From Chlorophyllum brunneum (lineage: Eukaryota > Basidiomycota > Agaricomycetes > Agaricales > Agaricaceae): a stretch of DNA of 64,000 nt. Position 1 is the first letter of the stretch; every line of letters starts with the position of its first letter. Below the pieces are notes generated by a model, which made no database searches, had not been told where the DNA came from, and worked only from the letters and a program-made list of their open reading frames with translations. The translations under genes were made by a program, and so were the position numbers. Below, in pieces: positions 25,282 through 36,831 of the stretch. The stretch spans positions 1,426,001 through 1,490,000 of the forward strand of contig OY756146.1 of NCBI GenBank assembly GCA_963576785.1. Direction: 5' to 3'.

Positions 25282-25638
25282 TCATGTGTCTTGACCATTC
25301 GCTGCATATGATTCGGTCCACATGCAGAATCACAGATTATACCCTACCTTTGTCATTCCCCTGTCACCGATTGCATCTGGACAGGGCGTGAGGCTGCCGC
25401 GGTTCTGTCCTACGCCCTCCTGTCTGTTCTAACGCATACGACCGGCTTGAGGTAATGGGTTAGGGTACGCCCCGCGAAGAGTACTGGAAAAGGAAAGTAT
25501 TTCAATGGTCAGTTGCGTGCCCTGGTTTACTTTTATCACCCTCTGCTGCTCCTGTGCATATTTTCGTGTGATGTGCATCGAATAGATACCATTTCGACCC
25601 CGAATACAGTTAATTGAATAAGAGGAAACAGTAGCCCA

Positions 25639-28600
25639 TTAGATCATTCCCCGTAAAAACATATCTAATAGACAACCCTCCCCAGGGAATTGGGCAATGC
25701 GTCTGTGGCACCAAAAGTCCTCGTCCCTGACCTTATAGATCTTGTGCCTTAATGGCGGATAGTGCATTCAGTGCGACGACAAAGGAACATACAGCATAAA
25801 AAGCTTACTTGGAGCTGAGATGAGAACGCAAGCCGTTAAAGTTGAACTTATTCTCAAACACCTTTTTCTTTCGAACCAGAGTTGTGCCAGCGAGGTCGTC
25901 TTCCTTGTTGCCATGCTCAGCCACACCTTCGATGTTCTCAACTTCCATGGTAGCATCTGTAGACGGTGTTGTGTTTGGTGGCTGGGAGGTATTGGAGTCG
26001 CAATCAGTCCCCTGCTCGCCTTGGCTCTGCACAACTTCTTCCTCGTATTTCTTGATATTGGTACAATGCTGGCAGCCATAGTTCATCTCTTCTATACAAA
26101 TTTTGGCGTCCTTAGAGCCTTGCATCAACCATTGCGCAAGACCGGGACGGTTGGGGCGCGGATTCATAGCCTGAGCACTTTCCGACAGAACGACTTCAAT
26201 TTGCATGGGAACTGGGTGTCGGTGGGAATGCCCCGCCTAAAGGTGGAGGGTATCAGGATTCAGTTGGATACATATGAAAGAACGAATTTACAATATTCTG
26301 TGACCGGATGAATAGCGGTGGAGTGCAACTCAAGCAGCGCCAGTATTTAGTCTCGAGTTTTTTACGAGTCTCTGATGGAGCTTCCGGTGCCACCCCGACA
26401 TGCTCAAGACAAGCCGTTAGAGCCGAAAAAGCCTACACCAGTCGTTAGATCAAGGATAAGAACCAGCGAAAATGCTTACCTGTTCATCTTTCACGAAATT
26501 AGTTACATTCCAAGCTGCAGTCACCGTTCCCTTTCTCGGTTTCCTTCTCTTTACATTGGTGCCGGCAGACTCCCGGGAAATCAAGACATTCATCCACCTC
26601 GTACTTTGCTTCCACGTCGTTACAGATTTTGCATTTCCACCTTGCATTGATACGTAAGACTGGATGCGGCATCCGGAGCGCAAGAGCCATGTTGTTCCAC
26701 TCGTTCGAGCCATCCACGGTCTCCAGCAACTTACGCCTTGCCTCCTCCACCCACTCGTCGATCTCGTGCTTGATTATTTCTTTCATGAAGGTCCTCCCAC
26801 CAACAGCAGTCTTCACATCGATCTTAGCAGTGATCAGGTCAGATGACTGCAGAAGCCGGATTGCAGGCAGTTCAAGAAAAACGGCGAATGGAGGAAGACA
26901 AGGATAACGCTCAGGCTGTGACATGAGCCTCTGGTATACCTTCCGGATACTCTTTATGTTCATCTCGCGGAGCTTTATCATTGCTTTACGGTCCCTCTCT
27001 TCCTTAAGCTCGTGAAGTTCTCGGGCAATCACAGGTCTCAACCTTTCGAGATCTATCAGGTGTCTGATTTGTATGTCTTCAATTCACAAGTCATGATGCA
27101 GTGCTGACCTTCGCTTTGAATTTCTTCGCGCCGTCTGAATTTAATGTCGAGGAATTGTCCATAGGTACTTGTAGTAAGCATGTCAGGGCAGTTCCAGCCC
27201 TCATCTTCAGCGAACTGTTTGCTCCTTAATTTTGATTAGGGGAGGACCAAGGTGAGATTGGACACTCACTTGGAGCCATTGGAGTCCATGACTCGTCGCA
27301 CCATTGCCCGCCATTTCTCACCCCACTTGTAAAGGGCAACACAGAACTAAAGGTGATTAGTTAGTCGCGAGTTCTGCGACTCGAGACGTTAATACCTTCA
27401 TCCAGATCCGATTTCGTGCAATAGCAAGGTTTACCTCGAGTGTAGCACTTCTGACGTTAGAGCGAGAGCACTGCCCTTACGTTTCTCTACGCACCGTTCA
27501 TTTGTCGCTTGCATCCACTCCTTCCGTGTCACCGTTGCGTGAGGCCCTATCTTAAGCGTTCGTTCACATAGATGATGGGAAGGATAATGATCGTCTTACA
27601 GTACTTGCTTCTATCCTGGGGGTCTGCGTGTGTGTCAAACTGGTCAGTCTCGTTTGTTGGCCGAAAGTTAGAACGGCCGTACCGATGGCACGTAACGTTT
27701 CCAAAGAGGGGAGCGCTTTAACGGTGGGGGTGTCAGCTTTGTTCAGTTTTCCCGTCAGCTTCGATCTGCAAACCAGGTTGAGGTGGTGGGTCGGTTCGAC
27801 GTCTGGGGCTAACCTGATTTCTTCCAGACAACTGGCCTTGGAAATGGTGAATAGTTATCAAAAAGTGATAAATAACTTCTTACATTACCGCACAGACGCA
27901 GTCTCAGCGCAAATGAATGATACGTCCTCCGCGTAGTCTTCTGACATGCCTAGGAGAAGATAAGACGAAGTTGTCAGCCGCGAGCGCAACCACAAACGGT
28001 CCGTTGTACCTCACAGACTCCTCCGTCGAAGACAAAGGCTGCATAGGCTGCTTCCCTGCCAACAAAATACTGAGCCCCTGCTACTCTTACGCCGGGTCCA
28101 TCGCTTGCATTGAGAGGCTCAATTGATTCCTCGTAAGCGGAGGGATCAGGTAAACCGACGTTATTCCTCATTTTTCTCCATAACCTAGACGCGCAGGGAT
28201 TCAGGAGCGCGTTGCACAATGCCTTACAGGTTCGTGCTACGGCAAGGAGATCGCCCGGATACCCCATCCATTCTAGAATTGTTTCTAGAATATCAAACGG
28301 GAGTCCTGGGAACGGGGAGGATTTTGGTGCAACCATCGTACTGTCCACCAGAATCCCGACCGAGCTCCCTCCTCCCGTCTTCGGTTCATGGAGTCGAGGT
28401 ATTTTGGTTGGGGGTTCGGGTAGAGTTTGGGCTAAGGAATCATTGGAAATGGCCAGCGGACTAGTCTCTGCGACTCCGATGTCCGTTTCTGTGATGACGC
28501 CTTTGCCAAGTCCGCATGATGGGGATGGGATGTTCGCCGATCCTCCTCCACTCGTAGTGTTCACGGTATTGGCGGCAATTACTTGATTGTCGGTGGCCGC

Positions 28601-28639
28601 TGGGGGGTGGTTTGTGGTGGGTTGATCACTCAAGTCCAT
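25639..28639 (-). CDS. F-box protein with long Cys-rich C-terminal region
   Basis: Probable substrate adaptor of an SCF ubiquitin ligase; substrate unknown. After a disordered Ser/Pro/Thr leader, the F-box reads FPGLPFDILETILEWMGYP then ARTCKALCNALLNPC. CxxC elements follow (GGVCEACQKTTRRTYHS). The body has KWGEKWRAMVRRVMD, KQFAEDEGWNCPDMLTTS, a helical RPVIARELHELKEERDRKAM and WKCKICNDVE. The 3' exons include WNVTNFVKDEQAFSALT, YWRCLSC, IEEMNYGCQHC and, after a final intron, HKIYKVRDEDFWCHRR, ending FLRGMI at 25639-25641. This layout (F-box, then scattered Cys/His pairs, ending W/YxCxHC and KHK..VRDEDF) resembles a family expanded in Agaricomycetes. Exons between about 27450 and 27880 are uncertain. 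The start may instead be the ATG at 28693 (18 codons upstream). It converges on the NACHT gene with about 360 bp between. Confidence 0.7.
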
Positions 28640-29546
28640 GTTGCAGTTATAAGAGAGGTCAGGACAAAGAGTGTAAGCGTCACAGATATGCATGATAAGC
28701 CTGGGAATGATGACGTATCCCGGTTTTCGAATGTTTGCCTTATTTTTGGTGGAGGGTTAATGGCTGTCTGGCATCTAACGGTGGTAGCTTCGATTTTCCC
28801 TTTTTTTTGCCAGTAGCTCGGTACGAGTAACGGTATTTTTTTATGCAATTTGAGGGGACGCTTACTAGGAGAGTGCTTATGTATATTTTTCTGGCGGTGG
28901 ACCCCATGCGAGTGTATTTCCATTGCCGAAAGGACGATTCCTAGGGCCTGTGTCTTGAATAGTGCCGAAAGAGGACTCCCGTAACATGAGTCTGACTCTC
29001 GTCAATAATTGAGTGTTTCTGTCGAAATGCCCTCAGTTAGTAAACCATTCATACGCTGAAATGCGGAGGAATTATTTTGAAGATTCTGGGGTGTTCGAGA
29101 GCCAAACATCTTTCCGGAACTTAGGCTGCGGCACTAAGATCTAGACAGAAAAAACCCACTTACAGAACCAAGCCATGGCACATTGAATACCAGCAATAAC
29201 TTTCAAATCTTCATGGCCGCCCAAGACCGATCCATAGCTGGGGTGCCTCATGGAGCGTCACCCATGTAGTAGGTTGTGAGGGGCTGTGGCGGACCTGCTG
29301 TAGTACCACGACGGACAGATCCCTCCGTGATGGGGACCTTGAGGAATCCCGGTCGTGCCCGCCCTGAGAATTCCAGGAATGATTAATGACTAGGCCCGGG
29401 GAAAAAGTGAGTTAAGCCCCTATTGCTATTCATAACGTTCTATACGGTCACATGACCATATGTTCGCGAAGTGCACCAGGCATAAGACACGCTCAGAAAT
29501 TCAGAACCCGAATTTGATAGCCACGGTTGATATCCTTTCATCTACC
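28640..29546. other. intergenic between divergent F-box gene and mad3
   Basis: About 900 bp with no gene recognised. It contains a homopolymer T tract near 28800 and must include both promoters. Confidence 0.5.
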
Positions 29547-31076
29547 ATGCTATCAGACCAAGACGACGTATTCCAGGACACAGACCCGGCCATGGTTGAT
29601 TGTGACGTCCTCGAAGCAGCCAAAGAAAACGTTCAACCGCTCGGTACAGGCAGACGCGTAACTGCCCTTTCTGCTATCCTCTCAACTCCTCACGCACACC
29701 GTGAAGCCAGACTCGCCGTCACACGGAACCGTTTACGTATTAACGTTGAGATTGCTCTGGAGGATGAAGAAGGAACTGATGCTTTGGACGCGTATTGGGA
29801 ATTTGTTAATTGGACTCTGGATAATTATCCTCAAGGACACAGTGCCGAGTCTGGACTTTTGGAGTTACTTGAGGAAGCGACGAGGGTTTTGAAGGACCAT
29901 GCGGGTGGAAGGTGGAAAGCTGATGTGAAGTATCTGAAGCTATGGTTGCTTTACGCGAGTTATGTCGAGAAGCCGGTGGTGATTTACAAATTTTTGATTG
30001 CGAACGAAATCGGGACAGCGTTTGCTTTACTATATGAAGAGTATGCAGCAGTACTTGAGAGAGATGGGCGGTACGTTTCTCCCCTTTTATATGTTTACCC
30101 ATTGCTAATTAATCCGGTGTTGATTTTAGCCGTAAAGACACAGACGACGCTTATAGCCTGGGTATTGCCAGGCGTGCAGCCCCCCTTGACCACCTTCAAG
30201 AACGATACAACGATTTCCAGAAGCGGATGATGGGCAATATGATGCTTCCACCCGCCCCTCCTACCACCATCACTTCCTCGCAGAAACCTCGACCGGCACT
30301 CACCACTACCTCCCTCAAAACTCCCTCCGCTCCTTCATCACGCAATGTATCCACACCAGCCCCCATGTCATCATCTTCCTCCAACTCAAGACTCCAAATA
30401 TTCCTAGACCCAACCGGCACAAATTCACACATGGAAGGCACTACCGACACATGGCAGGACCTAGGAACGCGGAAAACGAGAGTAAAAGAGAATGTTCCAG
30501 AGGTGAAGAAACTTGTGGGTACGACGTTGAAGCAGGCTGGGAAGAGTAAACGGATTGCTTCTGCTTCTGCTTCCGCATCTTCGAGTTCGAAAATTGCGAT
30601 ATACCGGGATCCTGGACCGGAGGATATGCCACCGCCGCCCACTATACCTGCTTCCAAGACCACTGCGAAGACGAAGACGGCGGCACGCCTGCCGCCGAAA
30701 ATGCCAGGCAAGGCTTCGGTCGTCCCTTTCGTAGATAGTAATGAGGAATCCTCTGCCACTTCTACGGCTACGGTACTTCCAGGACCTCCAGTAACGCCCA
30801 AATTCACGCCATTTAGAGATGAGGTACGCAGAACCCCTATTGCCTTCTTCGTTCTGGAACTCATGACTACCCATGTTTCTTCCTTGGTATCCCCAGACTG
30901 CTACGCCAAGTGTGGTTCCATCACCCGTAATTAATCCCGGAGTGACAGATTCCGTCATTAGGGTGAAGAAAGGTACTGAGTTGAAGGCGACGTCTAGTAC
31001 GGAGGCCGAAGCGTTGAGGAAAGATCCGTTGAAGAATTATCTGGATGGCGGTGTTGCATTTTGGGATGATGGATGA
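29547..31076 (+). CDS. mad3: spindle checkpoint protein Mad3 (BubR1-like, no kinase domain)
   Basis: Subunit of the mitotic checkpoint complex that inhibits APC/C-Cdc20. The start at 29547 reads MLSDQDDVFQDTD; an in-frame ATG at 29460 is less likely. The first KEN box lies in LEAAKENVQPLGTGRR, as expected near the N-terminus. The Bub1/Mad3 TPR-like domain follows: DALDAYWEFVNWTLDNYPQG, KYLKLWLLYASYVEKP and IGTAFALLYEEYAAVLERDG. After an intron (about 30073-30130) comes SLGIARRAAPLDHLQERYND. A Ser/Pro/Thr-rich linker then carries a second KEN box (KTRVKENVPEVKKL). The last intron lies at about 30821-30890 and the exon after it ends KNYLDGGVAFWDDG at 31076. There is no kinase domain, which separates Mad3 from Bub1. 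The 3' end is uncertain: a 37-nt intron (31051-31087) would instead lead to GFWDAFYGDINALGELGN and a stop at 31149. Confidence 0.87.
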
Positions 31077-31344
31077 TGGTGAAGAAGAAGCTGGGTTTTG
31101 GGATGCATTCTACGGGGACATTAATGCTCTTGGCGAGTTGGGAAATTGATGGGAAGTTGGAAGTCAGGTATGTTGGCTGTTGTTGATTTTTGAGCGGATT
31201 TTTGGTCACCAGTGGCCTTTTGGATTGTGCAATTCGTCGGTTACAATTTCGTGTTTCAACCCCACTGATAAATTGTTACTCGTTGGTCGCGATAGAGATT
31301 TTAATGACGGTATCTCTTCATATTGCGAGAGGGTGTTTGTGAGG

Positions 31345-31370
31345 TCCAGGACGTCCTAGAACGTCCTGGA
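31345..31370. repeat. perfect 10-bp inverted repeat
   Basis: TCCAGGACGT and ACGTCCTGGA flank a 6-base spacer, so the strand could fold into a 10-bp hairpin. It lies about 200 bp past mad3. It could sit in the mad3 3' UTR or be a palindromic factor site; nothing here decides. Confidence 0.6.
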
Positions 31371-32341
31371 AACTTTCTTTCTGAAGGTTCACTCGGTGCC
31401 ATGTGGCGATGACAGAGGGTGCTCTGGGGTGGATTTATACGGTTATCTGAGGTGTGTGTAGAGTGTGAATGACGGCGGTCTACTGTATGTGTTGAATGCG
31501 CAGTGTCATGCTTAAGTCGTATCTCAGGCCGTCGAGTGTAGCTTTTGCGTTTCAGGTAAACTGACTGTTGCTAGCGGTGACGTTCTGTGGTAAGCACTGG
31601 CCCTGGAAAAGGATACAGCATGGACGAAAATATCCATTAATAAATACCCTGTCGCCACGACACCCCGAGTCGAATACGGTTATCCTCAAGACATTATTCC
31701 ATTTACCCAGTCAAATAGTAAACCATACATAAGCTCTACAATTTGAGCTTACGAAGACTTGATATATGAGTACAGGCTGGGAAGACCGTGTCCTCTCGTG
31801 GACAAGTCGGCGAGAGACGAATTCTCACAGGAGCTAAAGGTGAGATATTTGATCGTTTGGACTTGTCATATCTGTTGAATCATTGGTGGTCATAGAATCC
31901 GTCGTTCAGGGGTTTCTGGCTCCGTCAACCATTGAATGTTGGATTGGTACCCGCCGGTGGAGGTGCAGCTGACGCGATACATTGCGGGTGATGTATCAGT
32001 GAGGGTTCTAGATGTGGCGATACCACGCTGAAGAGTTACGGATCTGCGTCACTTGTCTAATCTTAACCCCTCCCCTGGCAGTGGCGGGACGGGGAATTTG
32101 GTCCGAGGAAGGGGTATATAAGGCCGATAAGCTCGAAGTTCAGGAAGAATCTCTCTCTCTTCGTTTGATTGCTTGCTTCTGTGGTAGAGTGCCTTTGGAG
32201 AGGTGCCTCGTGCTTGAGTAGGATCAATTCATTGCCGCGGGGAATTGGACTACCCACTCATTGTCGGAACTAGGAACTTTTGACTTTGTTTGGTGATACG
32301 CTAGAGTGGGAGAGAGATATACCTTTGTTGGACGCAGGGAG

Positions 32342-32348
32342 TATATAT
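32342..32348 (+). promoter_or_regulatory. TATA-like element upstream of the small secreted protein gene
   Basis: TATATAT lies about 95 bp before the ATG at 32438. The stretch between is rich in CTACAC/CACACTAC and pyrimidines, as common in highly expressed fungal leaders. A second candidate, TATATAA, is at 32115-32121. Confidence 0.4.
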
Positions 32349-32437
32349 CTGTTGGTCGATAACTAAACTCTTTCGCTGGACATACTACACGCCACACTAC
32401 ACTACACCGCCCTACCTCCTCATCACAAACGGACAAG

Positions 32438-32826
32438 ATGTTCTGGGGATGGAACATTGTTATGATGCTTGCGACGCTGTTGATGTTCGTTGCGGCTGCT
32501 CCGTTGAGCGGGAGTGTCATGACAGAGGGTATTGTGCAGAGGGTAGTTGAGGATGCAACGCTACCATCATCGTTGACGACTTTTGATGAGACAAGACAAC
32601 AGTCTTTCAGGTGGGCACCTTCGACGTTGGTGTCTTTGTCATTGTTAATATTGTTAGCAGCATAACGACATACATTTCGAGTCTATTTCAGAAACGGATA
32701 GCATCAGATCAGGAGTTTGCGCGTCTGCATCGACGGACACACAGCATATCTGCGCGGCGACGACACCCAGTACGTGGATTCTCTTTCTGTGCGGCTGGGA
32801 GAGAGACCGACGGTTGTTTGCAGTGA
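32438..32826 (+). CDS. small predicted secreted protein with dibasic sites
   Basis: The start MFWGWNIVMMLATLLMFVAA reads as a signal peptide with probable cleavage near AAA-PLSG. One intron (32611-32657, GTGGGC...GTTAG, with an internal GTTAAT) joins DETRQQSF to SSITTYISSLFQKRIASD. The total is about 113 residues. The mature part has two cysteines near the C-terminus (SFCAAG, DGCLQ) and basic pairs at QKR, HRR and ARRR that could be Kex2 sites. I know no family for it. A TATA element and a pyrimidine/CACA-rich leader favour a real gene. It ends 82 bp before the next CDS on the same strand. It could instead be a chance frame, since support is structural, not homology. Confidence 0.5.
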
Positions 32827-32908
32827 ATTCAACCAAGTAGAATAGAGCGAATATATATTGTTGACCATGAGAACTGTTACATAAGCAAGGAGTCGAGAAC
32901 TTTTCTGG

Positions 32909-35900
32909 ATGTTGGACGAGGACGACAGTGGGCTTGACTCCGCCCAGCCACTCTCTGGGCCACTCATGGATCTCTCCTTCGCCCTCCACCCAGACCAGCC
33001 CCTCCATGCCCAGCAGCCACATCCCTACGTCCACGACCCCGTCCTCTACCTCTCCAATCTCCCCCCCTACGTGACTGATGAGGCCCTTGCTTCTGCCCTC
33101 GTCGGCTATGGGCCCTTCAGACCCAGAATCATCCGCGATGGCTCCCAAAACCCTGTCTCGGGCATGATTGAATTCAAATACCTCGACAAAGGTCTGTCTG
33201 CTCATTCACTCCTCGTCGCGTCGTCCCCCAACACGTGTTTCTGACCTTGTTTTCGCAGCCGAGAAGGCTCTCGCAGTCCTCCAGGCGCGTTCTATTCCAG
33301 GTACAAACCCTCCCGCACATCTCGTCCTCTCGCCCTTCCCGCCTACAAACCCACCCACTCCGCTCCCGCCACCCGCCGCCCACCCCAGACTTGTCAAGCA
33401 ACTCCCCCCAGGATACACCGATTCACAGCTTTATGACATTTTCCGGCCTTTTGGAGCACTCGCTTCCGTCCGCGCTCAAACCCAGTTCGGTGCCGATACA
33501 GGTGTAGTCGAATTTTGGAGTGAGGATGACGCTCGTCAAGCAGAAGAAGCAATGCATTGTGCGGATGTAGAGGGCCAGAATATCGCTGTTCAGATATACA
33601 CCCCCAGGAGGGCCAGTGGCACTGTGGCTGACTTCAATGCTGCAGCTCCGACCTTTGTTCCTGCCAGCCCCCAGTTCAGCTCTTTTCCTGCTCAGATTCA
33701 GGTGTGGGGCTATAGCTTTTTGGATTGACGACTCTAGGTGTACTCAGTCCGTTACCTTAGTACTCGCCTCCTCGTGCCGCCCCATACCCTGTCCGATCGC
33801 CCGGAAGTCCTTTCATCCATGGCCCAGGACAGCAGGTTCAATTAGCGCCGATGAGCGGTCCCGGCTCATCAAGTCACAGTGGACTGATTGACCCTTGTAA
33901 TCTGTTCTGCAAGGTCGGATATATGACATTACCAGCGGAGCTGGATGCTTATACGATGTGGTGCAGAACCTGGACCCTGAAATCGACTCCAATGGTCTGT
34001 TTACCCATTTCCGTCAGGTGAGGGCTTTTGTGTGGCATTATACCCTTTGAGTGATAACACCCATTCGTAGTTTGGTCAAATAGTCAGGTTAGTATTGCTG
34101 TATAGTATCAGTCAGTGGCGAAATGCTAAGCATACTACAGTGCTCGCGTAATGAGGGATGAGACTGGTGCTAGTCGAGGGTTTGGCTTCGTTTCATACCA
34201 GGCTCCTGATCAAGGTATACTGATTTCTGTCCCAAAACGGCGCTCGATTAATTAATTAATCTTTGAATAGCTGCGGCCGCTATGCATGCGATGAATGGAG
34301 CACAATTGGGATCCAAGGCGATTGTAGTCCGCCTGCATGAACCAAAGCAGCTTCGCCAGGAGAAGCTTGCTCAGCGATATGCCGGTCACAACGGTCATCC
34401 AAGGAATTCTAGTGGAGCTACTAGCCCTGCAGCTAGTGACGCGGGAGAAACCCTGGTTGGTGGATGGTCTAGTCCTCGTACGCGTCCCTCTGTCCTCGGA
34501 TCACCCAAGGCCACCTACAATGAACGCCCAGAGAGAGGAAGACGTGGTTCTGGAAGCTACTACCATGTGAGTAATCCCGTTAAATTCATACATACAGTTC
34601 TGTGGTTGATGTGTGCGCCCTTTAGGCCGCACTTTCGGGCACGCTGAATATGCCTATGCGATATGATGATCTTTCTTCGCTGACCCCTGTGGTCAGGAAG
34701 GAGGTGTTGACTGGGGAGCTGATGCGTCGTGTGAGGATCCTCGATATTGTACCCTCAAGCGAGATGGATGCGCTTGTTGAGGCTCTCGCTACGGCTTCCT
34801 TGAGCGAAGTTCTCCAAACCATCGATGACTCCGATAGACTGAAAGAACAAGTGGAATCATGGAGGTCCAAAAACTTGAAACCCCAATCCGCGGAAGTTTC
34901 TCCTCCATCCAAATCCCCCGCGCCTTCCGCAACACCTTCACAAGATTCCCTCCTTGCGAATCCGGATGCGACAGCTAGCGCGCCGGAACACCCATCTACC
35001 CCTATCTCGGTCAACGCTGCTCTATCTACACCGCCTAGGACATCAAGTCCTTCGGGGTCCATCCCGCCTCTATCGGAACGGGATAGGATTTATCAAGCGA
35101 TATGCAAGCTTGAGAGGAATAATCAGTCCGAGTTGACGGATTTGGTCATGAGTTTGCCCAAGAGGGAGAGGGCGATGTGTTTGTTCAATTCGGAAGTTCT
35201 GAGAGCCAAACTCGCAGATGCAAAATTAGTGCTGGAGAGCGAGGGTGATGGTGGTGTCGAAGAACCTACACCTATCGAACCCCGTGCGAAATCTACACCA
35301 CCCGTTACACCTCAAACGAAGAAAGTTGTATCGAGTTCGAGGACGGAGGAGAGTCCTAGGACTCCAGATCTGTCGTCTCGTGGAGCGTCGGCTGCTGCGT
35401 CACCGATGCCAACTACACCTTCGACTTCGACTTCTACTTCGACCGCGGTAGGATCTGGTGCCAATTGGACTCTGGCGGCTTTGGCCAAATTGAGTGCGTT
35501 GGAGATTGTGAAGGTTGTCAGTGATCCGAAGGTCGTGTTGCCGGGTAATCTGCCCAAAGCGGACTCGATTGTGATCCAGGCGACAGATGAGTTTGTGGAT
35601 GGGTTGTTGGATAAACCTGTACAACAGCAAAAGCAGTTGTTGGGAGATAAGCTGTAAGCCCTTTGTTCCTTCCCCGTTAACCACATACTCATGTGTTCGT
35701 TTTCCCTTAGGTTCAAGGTTGTCAAGTCGTTTGGCATAAAAGGAGCTGTGAGTGGCGTTCACTTTGATGGTACCACACAGGATGCTAATGGATCTTATCT
35801 CTTTTAGCCGAAAATCACGATTGCGCTCCTCGATCAAGAAGATTTACGTGCTCTTGCACATCTGATGAACAGCTACCCCACGATTTTGAAGGATAAAGTG

Positions 35901-35924
35901 ATGGCTCTCAAGCTACCTAAATAA
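32909..35924 (+). CDS. rrm4: Rrm4-like RNA-binding protein (RRMs plus C-terminal MLLE domains)
   Basis: Resembles Ustilago maydis Rrm4, the key mRNA-binding protein of microtubule-dependent endosomal transport in hyphae. The start at 32909 reads MLDEDDSGLDSAQPLSG. RRM1 begins DPVLYLSNLPPYVTDEALAS; a second RRM begins RLVKQLPPGYTDSQLYDIFR; the third spans four exons: LIDPCNLFCKNLDPEIDSNG then GASRGFGFVSYQAPDQAAA. A disordered linker leads to three MLLE-like parts: RYDDLSSLTPVVRKEVLTGE, ERDRIYQAICKLERNNQSEL, and the best-preserved C-terminal one, QQQKQLLGDKLFKVVKSFGI then APKITIALLDQEDLRALAHL. It ends VMALKLPK at 35922-35924. In Rrm4 the third MLLE binds Upa1 on endosomes. A cytosolic poly(A)-binding protein is less likely: four RRMs are lacking and the last MLLE resembles Rrm4 more. 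Confidence 0.8.
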
Positions 35925-36831
35925 ACACCCCACGCCGCCACACTCCCTCGGCTCACCGGATCCAATCCCTTGATATACCTGTTTCTGATCTCACTCTCCC
36001 TCATATTTTCCATTACATACCTCCTTCCCACTTAAACACTGGCGTGAACTCGGTGCTCAACCTTTTCCATCGTCGCCTGGCTACACCTCGATCCTAGATC
36101 TGTGTTGCTCCGATTCCCTTGACTCTGCCGTCCCAACCAACAGTAATGTAATCTTCTTCTCGTATCTCTTTTTTTACTCTTCCTCTTCTGCATATCCCCT
36201 CCTCGGAAGTTCAGTCCAATTTTGGCGTTGTTGGAGTCTTTTTTTAACATTACCATCCATCCATCCTGGTCATTCATTGATTACTATCCACACCTCATGC
36301 CTTATTCCTACGTACTACAAATAGGTGCTACTGCTACTGGCTACCTCTACGTAGGTTTCACGACCTTTTGCGTTATGTGATGATTGAAATTTTGTGTGCT
36401 ATTTCGCGATGTATTGATTGTGGTGGGGATATTAGGAAGGGGGAGGTGTTGTTAGAAGACTGCTCGTATATACAGTCATGACCTTTACGAATTTGATGAT
36501 GCTTTGTCTAAGGATGGGGTGTGTTGGGTGTATCTATCCTTAGGTTTTGCATCTTGCATTATATGGCGCTGATATGGGGTTTGAAATTTGAAACTTGAAG
36601 ACTCATGTTACTAGAGCAATTACTCTCCGTTTGTTTCCCAAGATTAAACTTCGGACGTTACCACTGTATTCATTATTATCTATTCCCCCGTTAGTTCCAC
36701 TATTAGTTATGTCATATATCCAGGATGTAACTCGCCCGCGAGCTAACATCGAGGCTGTGTCCTAATTTACTCTATATTACATACAAGTTCCGAGCGTATG
36801 TATTATACCTGAAAGAAACAAGAGATATGCT
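35925..36831. other. intergenic, converging 3' ends
   Basis: About 900 bp between the stops of the Rrm4-like gene and membrane-protein copy A. The first 350 bp are pyrimidine-rich, as in a long 3' UTR. No gene or RNA was recognised. Confidence 0.5.

Larger units (their letters stand above)
31150..32437. other. intergenic stretch with a short perfect inverted repeat
   Basis: About 1.3 kb with no recognisable gene. It contains the inverted repeat at 31345-31370 and, near its end, TATA-like sequences (32115-32121 and 32342-32348) that suit the following small gene. Confidence 0.5.

Noticed and set aside
30196..30864. 222-residue minus-strand frame
   Set aside because: Exact antisense of the low-complexity mad3 linker.
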